Assembly: GCF_042678485.1 (NCBI RefSeq)
Contig: NZ_JBHTKR010000002.1
Location: 62,001 to 126,000, forward strand
Length of the DNA stretch: 64,000 nt
Source of the DNA: Seohaeicola saemankumensis
Lineage (GTDB): Bacteria > Pseudomonadota > Alphaproteobacteria > Rhodobacterales > Rhodobacteraceae
Direction: 5' to 3'
Position 1 is the stretch's first letter. Each line of letters begins with the position of its first letter. The notes below the pieces were generated by a model that saw nothing but the letters and a program-made list of their open reading frames with translations, did not search any database and had not been told where the DNA came from. The position numbers and the translations under genes were made by a program. Shown one piece after another: positions 7,163 through 15,993 of this stretch.

Positions 7163-9616
7163 ATGGCTATTTCAAAATCACATCTGTTTCTTGGCCTTGC
7201 GACTTCGATTGCAGCTTTTTCCTGGGCGCAGCCAGGGATGACACAGCAGGACAGCGCCGAAGGTGCTGCGCCAGACGCCTCGCCTTATACATTCGATGCT
7301 GGGATCGCGGTGACCGGACGTGTGACGGACAATGTCTTTCTGACCGCGAATGACCGCCGTTCCGATGTCGTGACGGTCCTGTCGCCGTGGATGACCCTGT
7401 CATACCGCGCCGAGGATTTCCGGCTGAACCTTGAGGCCAGCAGCGAGATCGGGCGCTTCGTTGATTATTCGCAGGAGAATTACGAAGATTACTTCCTTGG
7501 GGCCCAAGCACAGTACCGGATCAACGACAATCTCTTTGCCTTCGGTGGTCTGGATTACGAACTGGTGCATGAAGGGCGCGAGTCGCCTGACGATGTAAGC
7601 GGCCTGCGTCCCACCGAATTGCGCGAGGCAAGCGGATACCTGGGGATAGGCGGCACACTGGCTGAGCGGTCTTTCCGGTTGGGCCTCAATCTGCGCGACC
7701 TGGATTACGAAGACACGCCCGCCGCCCTGGGTACGGTGGTGGACAATGACGATCGTGATCGCCGTCAGGTCGAATTCGGCGGGCGCATGGGTGTCGCGGA
7801 CCTTGGTGATGGCGAAGTGTTCCTGCAAGGCATCTACGACAAGCGCGAATATGATCAGCCCGTGGACAACCTTGGCCTTGGGGTCCAGCGGGGATCGGAA
7901 GGATACCAGGCCGCGATCGGCTATACCGGCAGCATCGGGCCGCTGCGTGGCGAAGTGCTGCTTGGCATGATCTCGCAGTCCTATGACGACCCGCGCTTCG
8001 GCACGACCGAGGCGCTTGATCTGGGCATGGATCTGACGATGGAACTGGATGGCGCCACATCGCTGGATGTCGTCGTCGACCGCACCCTGGAAGAGACAAC
8101 GATCAGCGGGTCCTCTGGCTATATCTCGACATCGGCGGGTGTGCGCCTGCGGCACAGTGTGGCCCCTGACATGTCGCTTGCGGCCTATGCCTTTCTGACG
8201 CGGAACGATTATCAGTCCATCGCGCGGACGGATCATCTGGCGGAAGCGGGTGTTTCCTTGCGCTACTACCTCAATCCGCGGCTCTATCTTGATACCGAGT
8301 ATGACTTCCGCCAGCGCCAATCCGACATCGCCGGCGCGGATTACGATGAGCACAGGGTATCGCTGACCTTCGGCGCATCGCTCGAACCGCGCGTGCAGGC
8401 AGATCTAGGCAGCCTGGCGCAGGCGGGCAATGGCGGCTTCTATGCCGGTCTTGCGGTCGGCGATACGGCGCTGCACAGCAAGGTTGACGGGGCGCGCGGG
8501 TCTGGCGGCAGCCTGACCGCCGATTTCGGAGAGCACGCAGCCGCCGCGAGCGTATTTGCCGGGTATCGTCTACACTACGGGGCGCTTGTCCTGGGGGCCG
8601 AGGCCGATTTCGAGGCCAGCAGCGCATCCTGGAGCCATGCCGGAAACCGCAATTTCGGGGTAGAGCGCGGAAATGCCTTTTCGGCCAGCGCAGTCACCGG
8701 CTTGCAGACACAGGACGGTCATCTTTTCTACGGCCGCTTCGGCGTCGTGTCCGCATCCTTTGACAGCACGTACCAACGCGGGGGCGGCGCGGCCGTGCGG
8801 GACTCAGCGCGTGAGACCGGCCTGCTGGTCGGTGTCGGGGCCGAGGTGCCGCTGGGCAAGGGCATGTCAGGCCGCATGGAATACCAACTGCGCGCCTATG
8901 ATGACTACCCGCTTGGATCCCCCGCGGGCACGGCAAGCCCCGACAATTTCGCCAATGTGGAAAGTGCGATCCGGTTCGGTCTTGTCTATGATTTCGCGCC
9001 AGCAGCACAGGCGGCCGAACCTGCCGTGACCAGGGATTTCGCAGGTCTTTACGCCGGTGCACAACTTGGGCATGGCACGCTGCAAAGCACCAACACAGGG
9101 TTTCGGCCCGATGATGATGCGCCTGCCTTCACCCTTGTGGCGACGCGCGCCGGCCAGGGTTTCACAGGCGGCGCCTATGTCGGCTACGGGTTTACGGCCA
9201 ACCGCTTCTACCTGGGCGGCGAGGCAGAGGCCGAACTGTCATCGGTCAATTGGAACGTCGAACGCAGCCCTGTCGGACGGATCTATTCCGCCGAAAAGAC
9301 AGCGACGGCAGGGCTTGGCCTGCGGCTTGGCTATGTCGTGAATGACAATGTGCTGATCTACGCGCGCGCTGGTGTCGTGCGGTCCGATTTCGACTTCGAC
9401 TACAGTTTCCGCGGGGCAGCAGTCAGCCAGAGCGAAAGCCTGGACGGTGTGCGGATCGGCGGCGGCATCGAGTTCGCGGTCGGTGAAAAAACGAATCTCC
9501 GCCTGGATTACACCCAGACCGAATACGACGCGAACACGGTAAACTACGGAGCAGGCGTAGATAGCTTCGACACGACCGAGCGGCTGTTTCGGATCGGCCT
9601 GACCCGTCAGTTCTAG
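7163..9616 (+). CDS. Outer-membrane protein with three tandem beta-barrel domains
   Basis: The 817-residue precursor has a signal peptide (to about residue 25). Residues 35-410 look like a BBP2-type barrel with many alternating amphipathic strands (TGRVTDNVFLT, LNLRDLDYED, LYLDTEYDFRQRQSD). Residues about 425-625 form an Omp25/RopB-like 8-strand barrel beginning FYAGLAVGDTALHSK and ending SAIRFGLVYDFAP. Residues about 640-817 form a second Omp25-like barrel beginning LYAGAQLGHGTLQ and ending RIGLTRQF, with the terminal Phe recognised by BAM. The last two domains are clearly homologous to each other. Three barrels in one chain is unusual. GAGGGAG precedes the ATG. Secreted-protein genes follow on the same strand. 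Confidence 0.85.
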   Translation: MAISKSHLFLGLATSIAAFSWAQPGMTQQDSAEGAAPDASPYTFDAGIAVTGRVTDNVFLTANDRRSDVVTVLSPWMTLSYRAEDFRLNLEASSEIGRFVDYSQENYEDYFLGAQAQYRINDNLFAFGGLDYELVHEGRESPDDVSGLRPTELREASGYLGIGGTLAERSFRLGLNLRDLDYEDTPAALGTVVDNDDRDRRQVEFGGRMGVADLGDGEVFLQGIYDKREYDQPVDNLGLGVQRGSEGYQAAIGYTGSIGPLRGEVLLGMISQSYDDPRFGTTEALDLGMDLTMELDGATSLDVVVDRTLEETTISGSSGYISTSAGVRLRHSVAPDMSLAAYAFLTRNDYQSIARTDHLAEAGVSLRYYLNPRLYLDTEYDFRQRQSDIAGADYDEHRVSLTFGASLEPRVQADLGSLAQAGNGGFYAGLAVGDTALHSKVDGARGSGGSLTADFGEHAAAASVFAGYRLHYGALVLGAEADFEASSASWSHAGNRNFGVERGNAFSASAVTGLQTQDGHLFYGRFGVVSASFDSTYQRGGGAAVRDSARETGLLVGVGAEVPLGKGMSGRMEYQLRAYDDYPLGSPAGTASPDNFANVESAIRFGLVYDFAPAAQAAEPAVTRDFAGLYAGAQLGHGTLQSTNTGFRPDDDAPAFTLVATRAGQGFTGGAYVGYGFTANRFYLGGEAEAELSSVNWNVERSPVGRIYSAEKTATAGLGLRLGYVVNDNVLIYARAGVVRSDFDFDYSFRGAAVSQSESLDGVRIGGGIEFAVGEKTNLRLDYTQTEYDANTVNYGAGVDSFDTTERLFRIGLTRQF

Positions 9617-9664
9617 GTGTGGCGGCCCACACGTAAGAGTTGTTGTTTCTGCCCGAGATACATT

Positions 9665-9695
9665 TTCCGAAACTTGACACATGTCAATTTCGGAA
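9665..9695. promoter_or_regulatory. Long perfect dyad between the OMP and secreted-protein genes
   Basis: TTCCGAAA plus TTGACA on the left mirrors TGTCAA plus TTTCGGAA on the right, with a 2-nt centre and one bulged C at 9673. This gives 14 paired positions. No T-run follows, so it is more like an operator (or an RNA processing hairpin) than a terminator. It lies about 95 nt before the next start codon. Confidence 0.45.
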
Positions 9696-9788
9696 TGTGG
9701 CAAATGTGTTCTGATGCCTGTGTGTTTGCAAATGAAGACGCAATTGCGTGTCCGTTGCGAACTTCGAATAAGCATAGGAGGGCATGAA

Positions 9789-10979
9789 ATGCTGCAACGC
9801 GCTTTCAAAAAACAATCTGTAAAGGTTTGGCTGGCCGCCAGTTGTGCCGTTATGGCGCTGTCGACACTGTCTGTTGTACCGGACATGGGTTTTGCACAGC
9901 AGCAACGCGGCGCAACTGCCGGGCAGGGGCAGGGCGGACAATCCGGAAGCGGTGGACAGCGCGGCGCCGGAGGCGGGAGCAGCCAGGGACTCGGAGGAAT
10001 ATTCCGGGATCTCTCCGATGGCAGCACCAATATTGAGACCCGCATCACGCGTGGAAAAGGCGAGCGCGTGATTATCATCATCGAAGGGGATGACGACAGC
10101 GATCGCCCGGCCTGGGCAGGGGGATCCAAAGAGTTGAACCCCAACCGCGGCGAAGGGAATCCGAGCCCCGGCACGACCAAGGGCGATCTCTACGGTGACT
10201 TGGTTTACCTGCTCCGCAATCCGGTTACGGGGCTTCCAGTATTGGATGATGACGGAAACGAACAGGCCTGCACCAACATCGAATGCACGGAGTATGCGTC
10301 AATCATCGACGGCGAAGTCCCGGCAGGCGCGATCGAGGTGGACTTTGGTCGTACCAACATCATGCGGGCACCCGCGTCGGTCACGGAGCATTCGCTCGAC
10401 GAAGTCGTGAGCAAGGTGTTCCCGGTCGATGCTGACGGCAACCCATTGCCCGTAGAAATCACGACAGATGAATCCGGGCGGCTTGTTGTTGACGGGGCGA
10501 CCATCGACTCCCCGCTCGAAAACTATGCGCTCTATGTCGCCTTGCTGAGTGGGGACATCAGTATTCCCGGCTTTGACCCCGTACTTCTTGCCACCAGTGC
10601 CTTGGCGGGCGCTGCGGACAAGACCGGGGATATCACCCTGGATTTCGTGATCAACGTGAATGAGATTTCCGAGCTTAGCACCGGAGACCTGGACTATTAC
10701 GATTATACCGGCTTCAGCTACAGTCGGGATTACGATGACGATGCCGACGGTGACGGCACAATCGATCCGTATACTTACTACTACTTCGATACGGACGGTA
10801 CGACCGTTCTGAGCGCAGAGCTCTGGATTGATGACTACCTTGCCTTGACGAATGGCGATCTTCCAACCGCCACCGATTTCGCGGCGCTCTTTGCACAGGC
10901 TGCGGATGATGCACTGGAAGTCATCGAACTCGTTCACACGCAGATCCATGACGAGAAACTGCCGGGGACGATCGAATAG
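9789..10979 (+). CDS. Secreted acidic Gly/Gln-rich protein of unknown function
   Basis: The start is the ATG at 9789, with AGGAGGG 6 nt upstream. The 396-residue precursor has a signal peptide that ends near VVPDMGFA. A low-complexity Gly/Gln/Ser stretch follows (residues about 37-75), then an acidic globular part rich in Asp. Two segments, DADGNPLP and DDDADGDGTIDP, look like EF-hand or thrombospondin-3-type Ca2+ loops. The segment KGDLYGDLVYLLRNPVTGLP begins the folded domain. No family or catalytic motif is recognised. It is likely exported to the periplasm or surface, and its position after the triple-barrel OMP suggests a shared function. Calcium binding is inference. Confidence 0.75.
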   Translation: MLQRAFKKQSVKVWLAASCAVMALSTLSVVPDMGFAQQQRGATAGQGQGGQSGSGGQRGAGGGSSQGLGGIFRDLSDGSTNIETRITRGKGERVIIIIEGDDDSDRPAWAGGSKELNPNRGEGNPSPGTTKGDLYGDLVYLLRNPVTGLPVLDDDGNEQACTNIECTEYASIIDGEVPAGAIEVDFGRTNIMRAPASVTEHSLDEVVSKVFPVDADGNPLPVEITTDESGRLVVDGATIDSPLENYALYVALLSGDISIPGFDPVLLATSALAGAADKTGDITLDFVINVNEISELSTGDLDYYDYTGFSYSRDYDDDADGDGTIDPYTYYYFDTDGTTVLSAELWIDDYLALTNGDLPTATDFAALFAQAADDALEVIELVHTQIHDEKLPGTIE

Positions 10980-11066
10980 TAGGCACCGACAGGTGCAAGC
11001 GAAACATTGCCATGCGGGGGCGGTACAAGACCGCCCCCGAAACAGGCGATGCAAAGGATAAGGGAT

Positions 11067-11447
11067 ATGCCAAACGACACATTGGATCGACGTTTGTTTG
11101 TTGCGGGCGTTCTTGCCCTGGCCCTGACGCGGTCCGCGCAAGCGCAGCATACCGAGGGGACGGATACAGCCCATGCATCCGGAGAGGGCGGTCGTGGGGG
11201 CGGTGGCGGTCACTCCTCTGGCGGGCAGCGTGGGCGTCCGGAAAACCCGCACAGCGGCGAGGATGACCACACCGACGATCACACCGACGATCACACTGAT
11301 GACCACGGCGACGACCACGGCGACGATCATGCCAGCGGCAAGAAGGGCAAGGGCCCGCGCTACAAGGGCGGACGCGAGACGGTTTCGGTCGGCGTCAGTC
11401 ACGGCCGCTCGCTTGAGGACCGGGTCCTCAAGATAGAACCCTTCTGA
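11067..11447 (+). CDS. Small secreted protein with Asp-Asp-His repeats
   Basis: The 126-residue precursor has a signal peptide (RLFVAGVLALALTRSAQA), a Gly/Ser-rich stretch, then six consecutive Asp-Asp-His units separated by Thr or Gly, and a basic C-terminal tail (KKGKGPRYKGGRE). Dense Asp/His repeats normally bind divalent metals such as Zn, Ni or Cu, which is inference here. The start at 11067 follows AGGGAT; an in-frame ATG at 11007 would add residues ahead of the signal peptide. It is the third gene of a same-strand series with the OMP and the acidic protein and ends 38 nt from the convergent SARP-type regulator. Confidence 0.65.
   Translation: MPNDTLDRRLFVAGVLALALTRSAQAQHTEGTDTAHASGEGGRGGGGGHSSGGQRGRPENPHSGEDDHTDDHTDDHTDDHGDDHGDDHASGKKGKGPRYKGGRETVSVGVSHGRSLEDRVLKIEPF
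11262..11330 (+). repeat. 12-bp coding tandem repeat (Asp-Asp-His units)
   Basis: The codon pattern GAY-GAY-CAY-(ACC or GGC) repeats about six times with silent third-base differences. The copies are therefore maintained at the protein level rather than being a fresh slippage product. Confidence 0.8.
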
Positions 11448-11484
11448 TCGACGGGGCGCCGCGCCGCGCCGTTGCACCCGCAGC

Positions 11485-13431
11485 CTATTCCGGCAATCCC
11501 GCCTGAATCATGGCGTCGCGCAAGCGTTCGAGGTCCCGATCGGACCAGCCGCCCTGACGTTGTCCCGAGATCCGAAAGCCGGGGTTCTGCTCCAGCACGC
11601 GTCTTGCGGTGTCGCGCGCCTCGTCCATGCGCCCGCCAAGCACATAACAGATGGCCATGCGCGTCAGCACCCAGACCTTGGGTCTGGTGCGCCGCTTGAA
11701 GGCTTCGATCGCATCGTCATAACGCCCTGCGGCCATGAACGTGTCCCCCAGCGCAAGCCAATACCATTCGGGATGAAACGGGTTCAGGGCCATGGCCTCG
11801 CGAACCGCGTTCAGACCTTCTTCGTGCTGACCAAAGCTGGCTATGGCCGATCCATAGGAGGCTTTCGCATTGGCGTCGTTGGGATTAAGCGCCAGTGCCC
11901 GCTCCAACTGGCGCTTTTCATCTTCGAATTCACGCAGATAGCTGTGAACCGAGGCAAGCAGCCAATGAATCCTGCCATCATGAGGATCGAGTGCCAGCGC
12001 CTGGTCGATACGCGTCTTGCAGTCCAGCAATAACGACCGAGGCGCCGCGTCATAGTCCTTCATCACGACTTCGGTAAAAGCAAGATAGGCCTGTGCCAGC
12101 GCATAATGGGGGTCAAGTTCCAGCGCTTGCCGGAACAGCGCCAGCGCCTTTTCATTGTCGTCGGCCGCGTAACCGCGCAGGTGTTTGATGCCCTGCATGG
12201 TGCAGCCATAGGCTGCCATGGTCGTTTTCGTCTGCCTGCCAGCAAGAACGCTGCTTTCCGCCCGGTTCTCGAGCGTGGCGATGATCGCCCTTGTGATCTG
12301 GTCCGGAATGCCGGGCGCGTCGCCGATGGCGCAGTCGAACACATCGCTCCAGGTCTGGGTGCGGCTGGTGCTGTCGACAAGGCGCAGACTGACGCGCAGC
12401 CGCGATGGCGTTGATTGCAGGCTGCCTTGCACCAGCAGCGTGGCCCCCAGGCGCCGCCCGATCTCCAGCGTGTCGGATGTGGTGGCGGCAACGGCCGCCG
12501 CAGAATAGCGGTCGATGACGATCAGCGATCGAAACCGGCCCAATCCGGTCGAGATGTCCTCGGCCAGCCCCTCGCACAGAAAACCGAAGCTGTCGTTGCC
12601 CGTCAGGTTCACCAGTGGAAGCACGGCAACCGATGGCTTGTCATGCGCCACCTCGACCGCCGTCGCCTTGTCCGGTGCGGGCGTCACGGCTCTGCCGGTC
12701 AGTATGTCGCGGTAAAGGCTTTCCGTTTCGGGGTCCGGGTCAGCGCCAAGGTCGTCGCGCAATGCCTCGCGGCAGGTGGCATAGACCTTGAGGGCTGTCA
12801 CCCGCTCGCCCTTGCTGTGCAGAAGACGCATCACGGCCCGGCAGACAGGTTCAAGCAAAGGGTCCTCTCGCAGCAGCCGAAGGCCCAGCTGCAATGCCGC
12901 GTCGGTCTCTTCGGCGGATAGGGCGGCCTCTGGCGCGGCGCAGACCAGCTGTGTGGCCAACCCGTCAAGCCGGTGCCGTTCCTGCGCCACCCAATGTTCG
13001 AATTCCGGCGTCGATGTATCCATGTCCTGCAGGAAAGGCCCCCGATACAGCCGAGCCATGGCCGGCTTCACACCGCCTTGGGCAATTTGCACCACATCGA
13101 TCCCCAGGTCCGAGCACGACAGGCCCGCGCTGCCCCTGTCGCCTTCTACCGGGTCAAGGCCCACGGACCGGAAGGCTTTGCGAATGGCGGCAAGGGATTG
13201 GCGCAGGCTGTCACGGGCCTGCGCGTCGGCGCGATCCGCCCAGAGCAGATTGGCCAGTCTCTCACGCGGATGGACCTGCCCGTGATGCGTCGCCAGGTAG
13301 GCCAGAAGCTGTTTGTCCTTGCGGGTCGGCAACGGCAGTTCCGTGCCCTTCCCGGCGGTCAGGGACCATCCACCCATCAGATCGAGTTGGCATCGCGGCA
13401 CGGCGGTTTTTCCAACCTCGCGGCTGAACAT
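11485..13431 (-). CDS. SARP-type regulator: winged helix, BTAD, TolB-like domain, TPRs
   Basis: The 648-residue protein contains, in order, an OmpR/SARP winged helix (residues about 12-100; LLAYLATHHGQVHPRERLA, then LRQSLAAIRKAF) and a bacterial transcriptional activator domain (to about 250). A TolB-like domain begins at PSVAVLPLVNLTGNDSFGF (about 275-400), and tetratricopeptide repeats follow (about 430-630; ALFRQALELDPHYALAQAYL). It has no membrane segment, so it is a cytosolic transcription factor sensing an unknown ligand or partner through its TPRs. The ATG at 13431 lacks an obvious ribosome site. It converges on the OMP/secreted-protein genes and is the best local candidate for their regulator. 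Confidence 0.85.
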   Translation of the reverse strand: MFSREVGKTAVPRCQLDLMGGWSLTAGKGTELPLPTRKDKQLLAYLATHHGQVHPRERLANLLWADRADAQARDSLRQSLAAIRKAFRSVGLDPVEGDRGSAGLSCSDLGIDVVQIAQGGVKPAMARLYRGPFLQDMDTSTPEFEHWVAQERHRLDGLATQLVCAAPEAALSAEETDAALQLGLRLLREDPLLEPVCRAVMRLLHSKGERVTALKVYATCREALRDDLGADPDPETESLYRDILTGRAVTPAPDKATAVEVAHDKPSVAVLPLVNLTGNDSFGFLCEGLAEDISTGLGRFRSLIVIDRYSAAAVAATTSDTLEIGRRLGATLLVQGSLQSTPSRLRVSLRLVDSTSRTQTWSDVFDCAIGDAPGIPDQITRAIIATLENRAESSVLAGRQTKTTMAAYGCTMQGIKHLRGYAADDNEKALALFRQALELDPHYALAQAYLAFTEVVMKDYDAAPRSLLLDCKTRIDQALALDPHDGRIHWLLASVHSYLREFEDEKRQLERALALNPNDANAKASYGSAIASFGQHEEGLNAVREAMALNPFHPEWYWLALGDTFMAAGRYDDAIEAFKRRTRPKVWVLTRMAICYVLGGRMDEARDTARRVLEQNPGFRISGQRQGGWSDRDLERLRDAMIQAGLPE

Positions 13432-13572
13432 GACGTTTTCACAGTCAATTCACGAAGCGGGCCTTTTGCAAAGACTTTATTTGCGTGCGGTTCATGTGGC
13501 ACCGCCGCGTCATTTCACGGTGCAGTTCCATGATCAGAGGCAGAAACGTGACCCTCAGCCAGGAGCCAGGAC

Positions 13573-13770
13573 ATGAAAAACCTTCTCGATTGGATCGCCG
13601 CATCGCTCTTTCCTGCAAATCCGGCCTGCCCGACAGAGCAGGGCAGTGGCAACGGCGCTGATGACACCATCGACCGGGACGATCGGTATTGGGATGAAGC
13701 GCTGATATGTGCCATGTATGATGAGAACGCGCGCAGTTTCCTCGATTACATGGGGCCACGTGCGCGATGA
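13573..13770 (+). CDS. Small protein coupled to ChaC
   Basis: The 65-residue product is acidic in its centre and has no signal peptide. AGGAG lies 7 nt before its ATG, and its stop codon overlaps the start of the ChaC gene (ATGA), so the two are translationally coupled. No family is recognised. Coding status rests on the good ribosome site and the overlap. Confidence 0.6.
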   Translation: MKNLLDWIAASLFPANPACPTEQGSGNGADDTIDRDDRYWDEALICAMYDENARSFLDYMGPRAR

Positions 13771-14534
13771 GCCGGGTCATCGTTCCGGGCGCCTTCGGCC
13801 AACCTGCCGACGCCATGTCACTGACCGCGGACCTTGTCGCGCTTTGCCATCGCCAGATCGCCGAACCCGCAGATGAAACGGACGCCGCCCGCTTTGGGGA
13901 TGCCGACTACGACATGGCGGCACGCGATGTTCTGGCACGCCTTGGTTCTGCTCCGATCTGGGTCTTCGCCTATGGGTCCCTGATCTGGAAGCCGGGTGGC
14001 GATGTTGTCGAAACGCGTCTGGGCAAGGCCATGGGCTGGCACCGCGCGTTCTGTCTTGAAATGCAAAGATGGCGCGGCACGCCGGAACAGCCCGGCTTGA
14101 TGCTGGCGCTGCGCCGTGGCGCGGAATGCAGCGGTATCGTGCAACGTCTGGAGGACGGCGATCGCCACCGCACGATGGTCAGACTGCTGCGGCGCGAAAT
14201 CGGCGGGCCGAAGGGATATGCGGCCTTGCGGCTGATCGACATCCACTCTGACAAAGGTCTGCTGACTGCCTTGTGCTTTTACGCCGATCCGCCGGAAATC
14301 ACCGATATCCCGGATCTGCCGGTGCGCCATGTGGCAGCGGTGCTGGCGCGGGCCTGCGGTCACGCAGGATCAGGCGCTGAATATCTTTTCAAAACAGTAT
14401 GCGCCCTGGACGCGGCGCATATTCGCGATGCGTACCTATGGCGGCTGCAACATCTGGTCGCGCAAGAGATAAGAAGGCTGCACCCAGGTGTCGCGGCCTT
14501 GCATCAGGCAGGCGTCGCGCGCAGGGCCACCTGA
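13767..14534 (+). CDS. chaC: ChaC-type glutathione gamma-glutamylcyclotransferase
   Basis: The 255-residue protein carries the nucleotide-independent gamma-glutamylcyclotransferase fold of the ChaC family, with the substrate loop WVFAYGSLIWKPGG near residue 67 and WHRAFCLEMQRWRGT after it. ChaC enzymes split glutathione into 5-oxoproline and Cys-Gly in the cytosol. The N-terminal 40 residues are an extension without clear homology. It overlaps the upstream 65-residue gene by 4 nt. Confidence 0.88.
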   Translation: MSRVIVPGAFGQPADAMSLTADLVALCHRQIAEPADETDAARFGDADYDMAARDVLARLGSAPIWVFAYGSLIWKPGGDVVETRLGKAMGWHRAFCLEMQRWRGTPEQPGLMLALRRGAECSGIVQRLEDGDRHRTMVRLLRREIGGPKGYAALRLIDIHSDKGLLTALCFYADPPEITDIPDLPVRHVAAVLARACGHAGSGAEYLFKTVCALDAAHIRDAYLWRLQHLVAQEIRRLHPGVAALHQAGVARRAT

Positions 14535-14965
14535 TTTTGGCGCAAACTCCGGCATTCTGGGTTATACTGAACGCCGTACTGACCCAGGTGACCGCACCGC
14601 ATGGGCGCCCGACCGTCATATCGCCCCTGTTGGTCCATGGCTGCGGCAAGGCGACATGATCGCATCAGCCTTGTCCGGGCATCTTCGCCTGCGTGGCGAT
14701 ACAACCGGATGAAAAAAGGAACGGCCATATCATGCAACCGCGCAAACCTGCTGGCTGTCTTTCTGCTCTGTGCTTGCAGAGCGATGCCTGCACCCTGGCA
14801 AGTGCCATCGAAGCCGACCAGAAAAAACGACGCATCAAGATCCGGACCGTTGAGTAGGCGTGAAATTCCAAACGCTGCGCGACAGGCATTCAGGTGTGAG
14901 CCGCACAGCAAGATGAAAAACCGGGCGATCCGTTCGTCGCCCGCTGCTGCCGCGAGGAACATGCG
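14535..14965. other. Mostly non-coding gap
   Basis: Apart from a possible 41-codon gene at 14732-14857, I see no coding pattern, repeat or terminator that explains this 430-nt gap between chaC and the methyltransferase. Confidence 0.3.
14732..14857 (+). CDS. Possible 41-residue peptide
   Basis: This short frame starts at ATG with AAGGAA about 12 nt upstream and ends in a basic tail (DQKKRRIKIRTVE). It has four cysteines. There is no recognised family, and the ribosome-site spacing is long. It is listed only because it is the most gene-like frame in the gap. Confidence 0.25.
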   Translation: MQPRKPAGCLSALCLQSDACTLASAIEADQKKRRIKIRTVE

Positions 14966-15778
14966 ATGTCTGACACTGACAAAGTCTTCAATGGCTCAAT
15001 TCCCCATTTCTACGACACTTTCATGGTGCCTTTGATCTTTCAGGTCTACGCGGAGGATCTTGCCGCGCGTATCGCGCAGCTTCAGCCCTTGTCCGTGCTC
15101 GAAACTGCGGCTGGCAGTGGCGTCGTGACGCGCGCCCTGGCCCCGCGCCTGACCGCGGGCGCCCGCTATGTCGTCACCGACCTCAATCAACCCATGCTTG
15201 ACCATGCGGCCAGCAAACAGACCAACAAGGATGCAATTGAATGGCTGCGGGCCGATGCCTTGGATCTTCCCTTCGCTGACGGAGAATTCGACGTTGTCGC
15301 GTGCCAGTTCGGCGCCATGTTCTTTCCCGACCGGCCCAGGGGATACGGGCAAGCCCGCAGGGTTCTGAAGCCGGGAGGGCGCTTTTTGTTCAGTGTCTGG
15401 GACAGGATCGAAAACAATGAACTGGCCGATATCGTGACGCGGGAAGCCGGGGCTGTTTTCCCCGAAGACCCGCCGCGCTTTCTGGCCCGCACGCCGCACG
15501 GATATTTCGACCCGGACCTTATCCGGGATGACCTTGGGCAGGCCGGCTTTTCCGATATTGCGATCGAGGTTTCAGAAGGAAAAAGCATCGCACCTTCGGC
15601 CGGGATCGCAGCCAGGGCCTATTGCCATGGAACGCCGCTTCGCAACGAGATCGAAGCGCGCGACCCTGACTTGCTGGACCATGTGACAGATAGGGCCGCC
15701 GCCGCTATCGCGGCGCAGTTTGGTGCAGGCCAGATCGAATCCCGGATTTGTGCGCTTGTCGTGACGGCAACAAAGTGA
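14966..15778 (+). CDS. Class I SAM-dependent methyltransferase
   Basis: The 270-residue protein has the Rossmann methyltransferase motifs: motif I VLETAAGSGVVTRALAP (residues about 45-60), the acidic post-I residue in VVTDLNQPML, FDVVACQFGAMFF and RVLKPGGRFLFSVWD. It belongs to the UbiE/BioC-like group (Methyltransf_11/25). The methyl acceptor is unknown. GAGGAA precedes the ATG. Unlike most of the family it opens with an aromatic-rich segment (IPHFYDTFMVPLIF) that may form a substrate lid. Confidence 0.85.
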   Translation: MSDTDKVFNGSIPHFYDTFMVPLIFQVYAEDLAARIAQLQPLSVLETAAGSGVVTRALAPRLTAGARYVVTDLNQPMLDHAASKQTNKDAIEWLRADALDLPFADGEFDVVACQFGAMFFPDRPRGYGQARRVLKPGGRFLFSVWDRIENNELADIVTREAGAVFPEDPPRFLARTPHGYFDPDLIRDDLGQAGFSDIAIEVSEGKSIAPSAGIAARAYCHGTPLRNEIEARDPDLLDHVTDRAAAAIAAQFGAGQIESRICALVVTATK

Positions 15779-15993
15779 CTTGCCCGTCTGGAATGGTCGA
15801 ACCTTCGGCTATCGTCAGGACTGCCGTTCTTCCGTCTGGATCCGGGATAGTGATGACCATTACACCGAGCAGCCTGGTGAAAGTGATCAGCGCCCATTCC
15901 GGCTGCGGGATGTGTCACCCCAACCGTGACTTGTGAAAAAGCGGCCATCCCGACGTGGCCGGGTGTCCCCCACCCGATGAGAGGGAGGTTCAA

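Noticed and set aside
11262..11330. Possible CRISPR-like array
   Set aside because: The 12-bp units are contiguous codon repeats without spacers inside a coding frame; no CRISPR array or cas gene is seen anywhere in the window.
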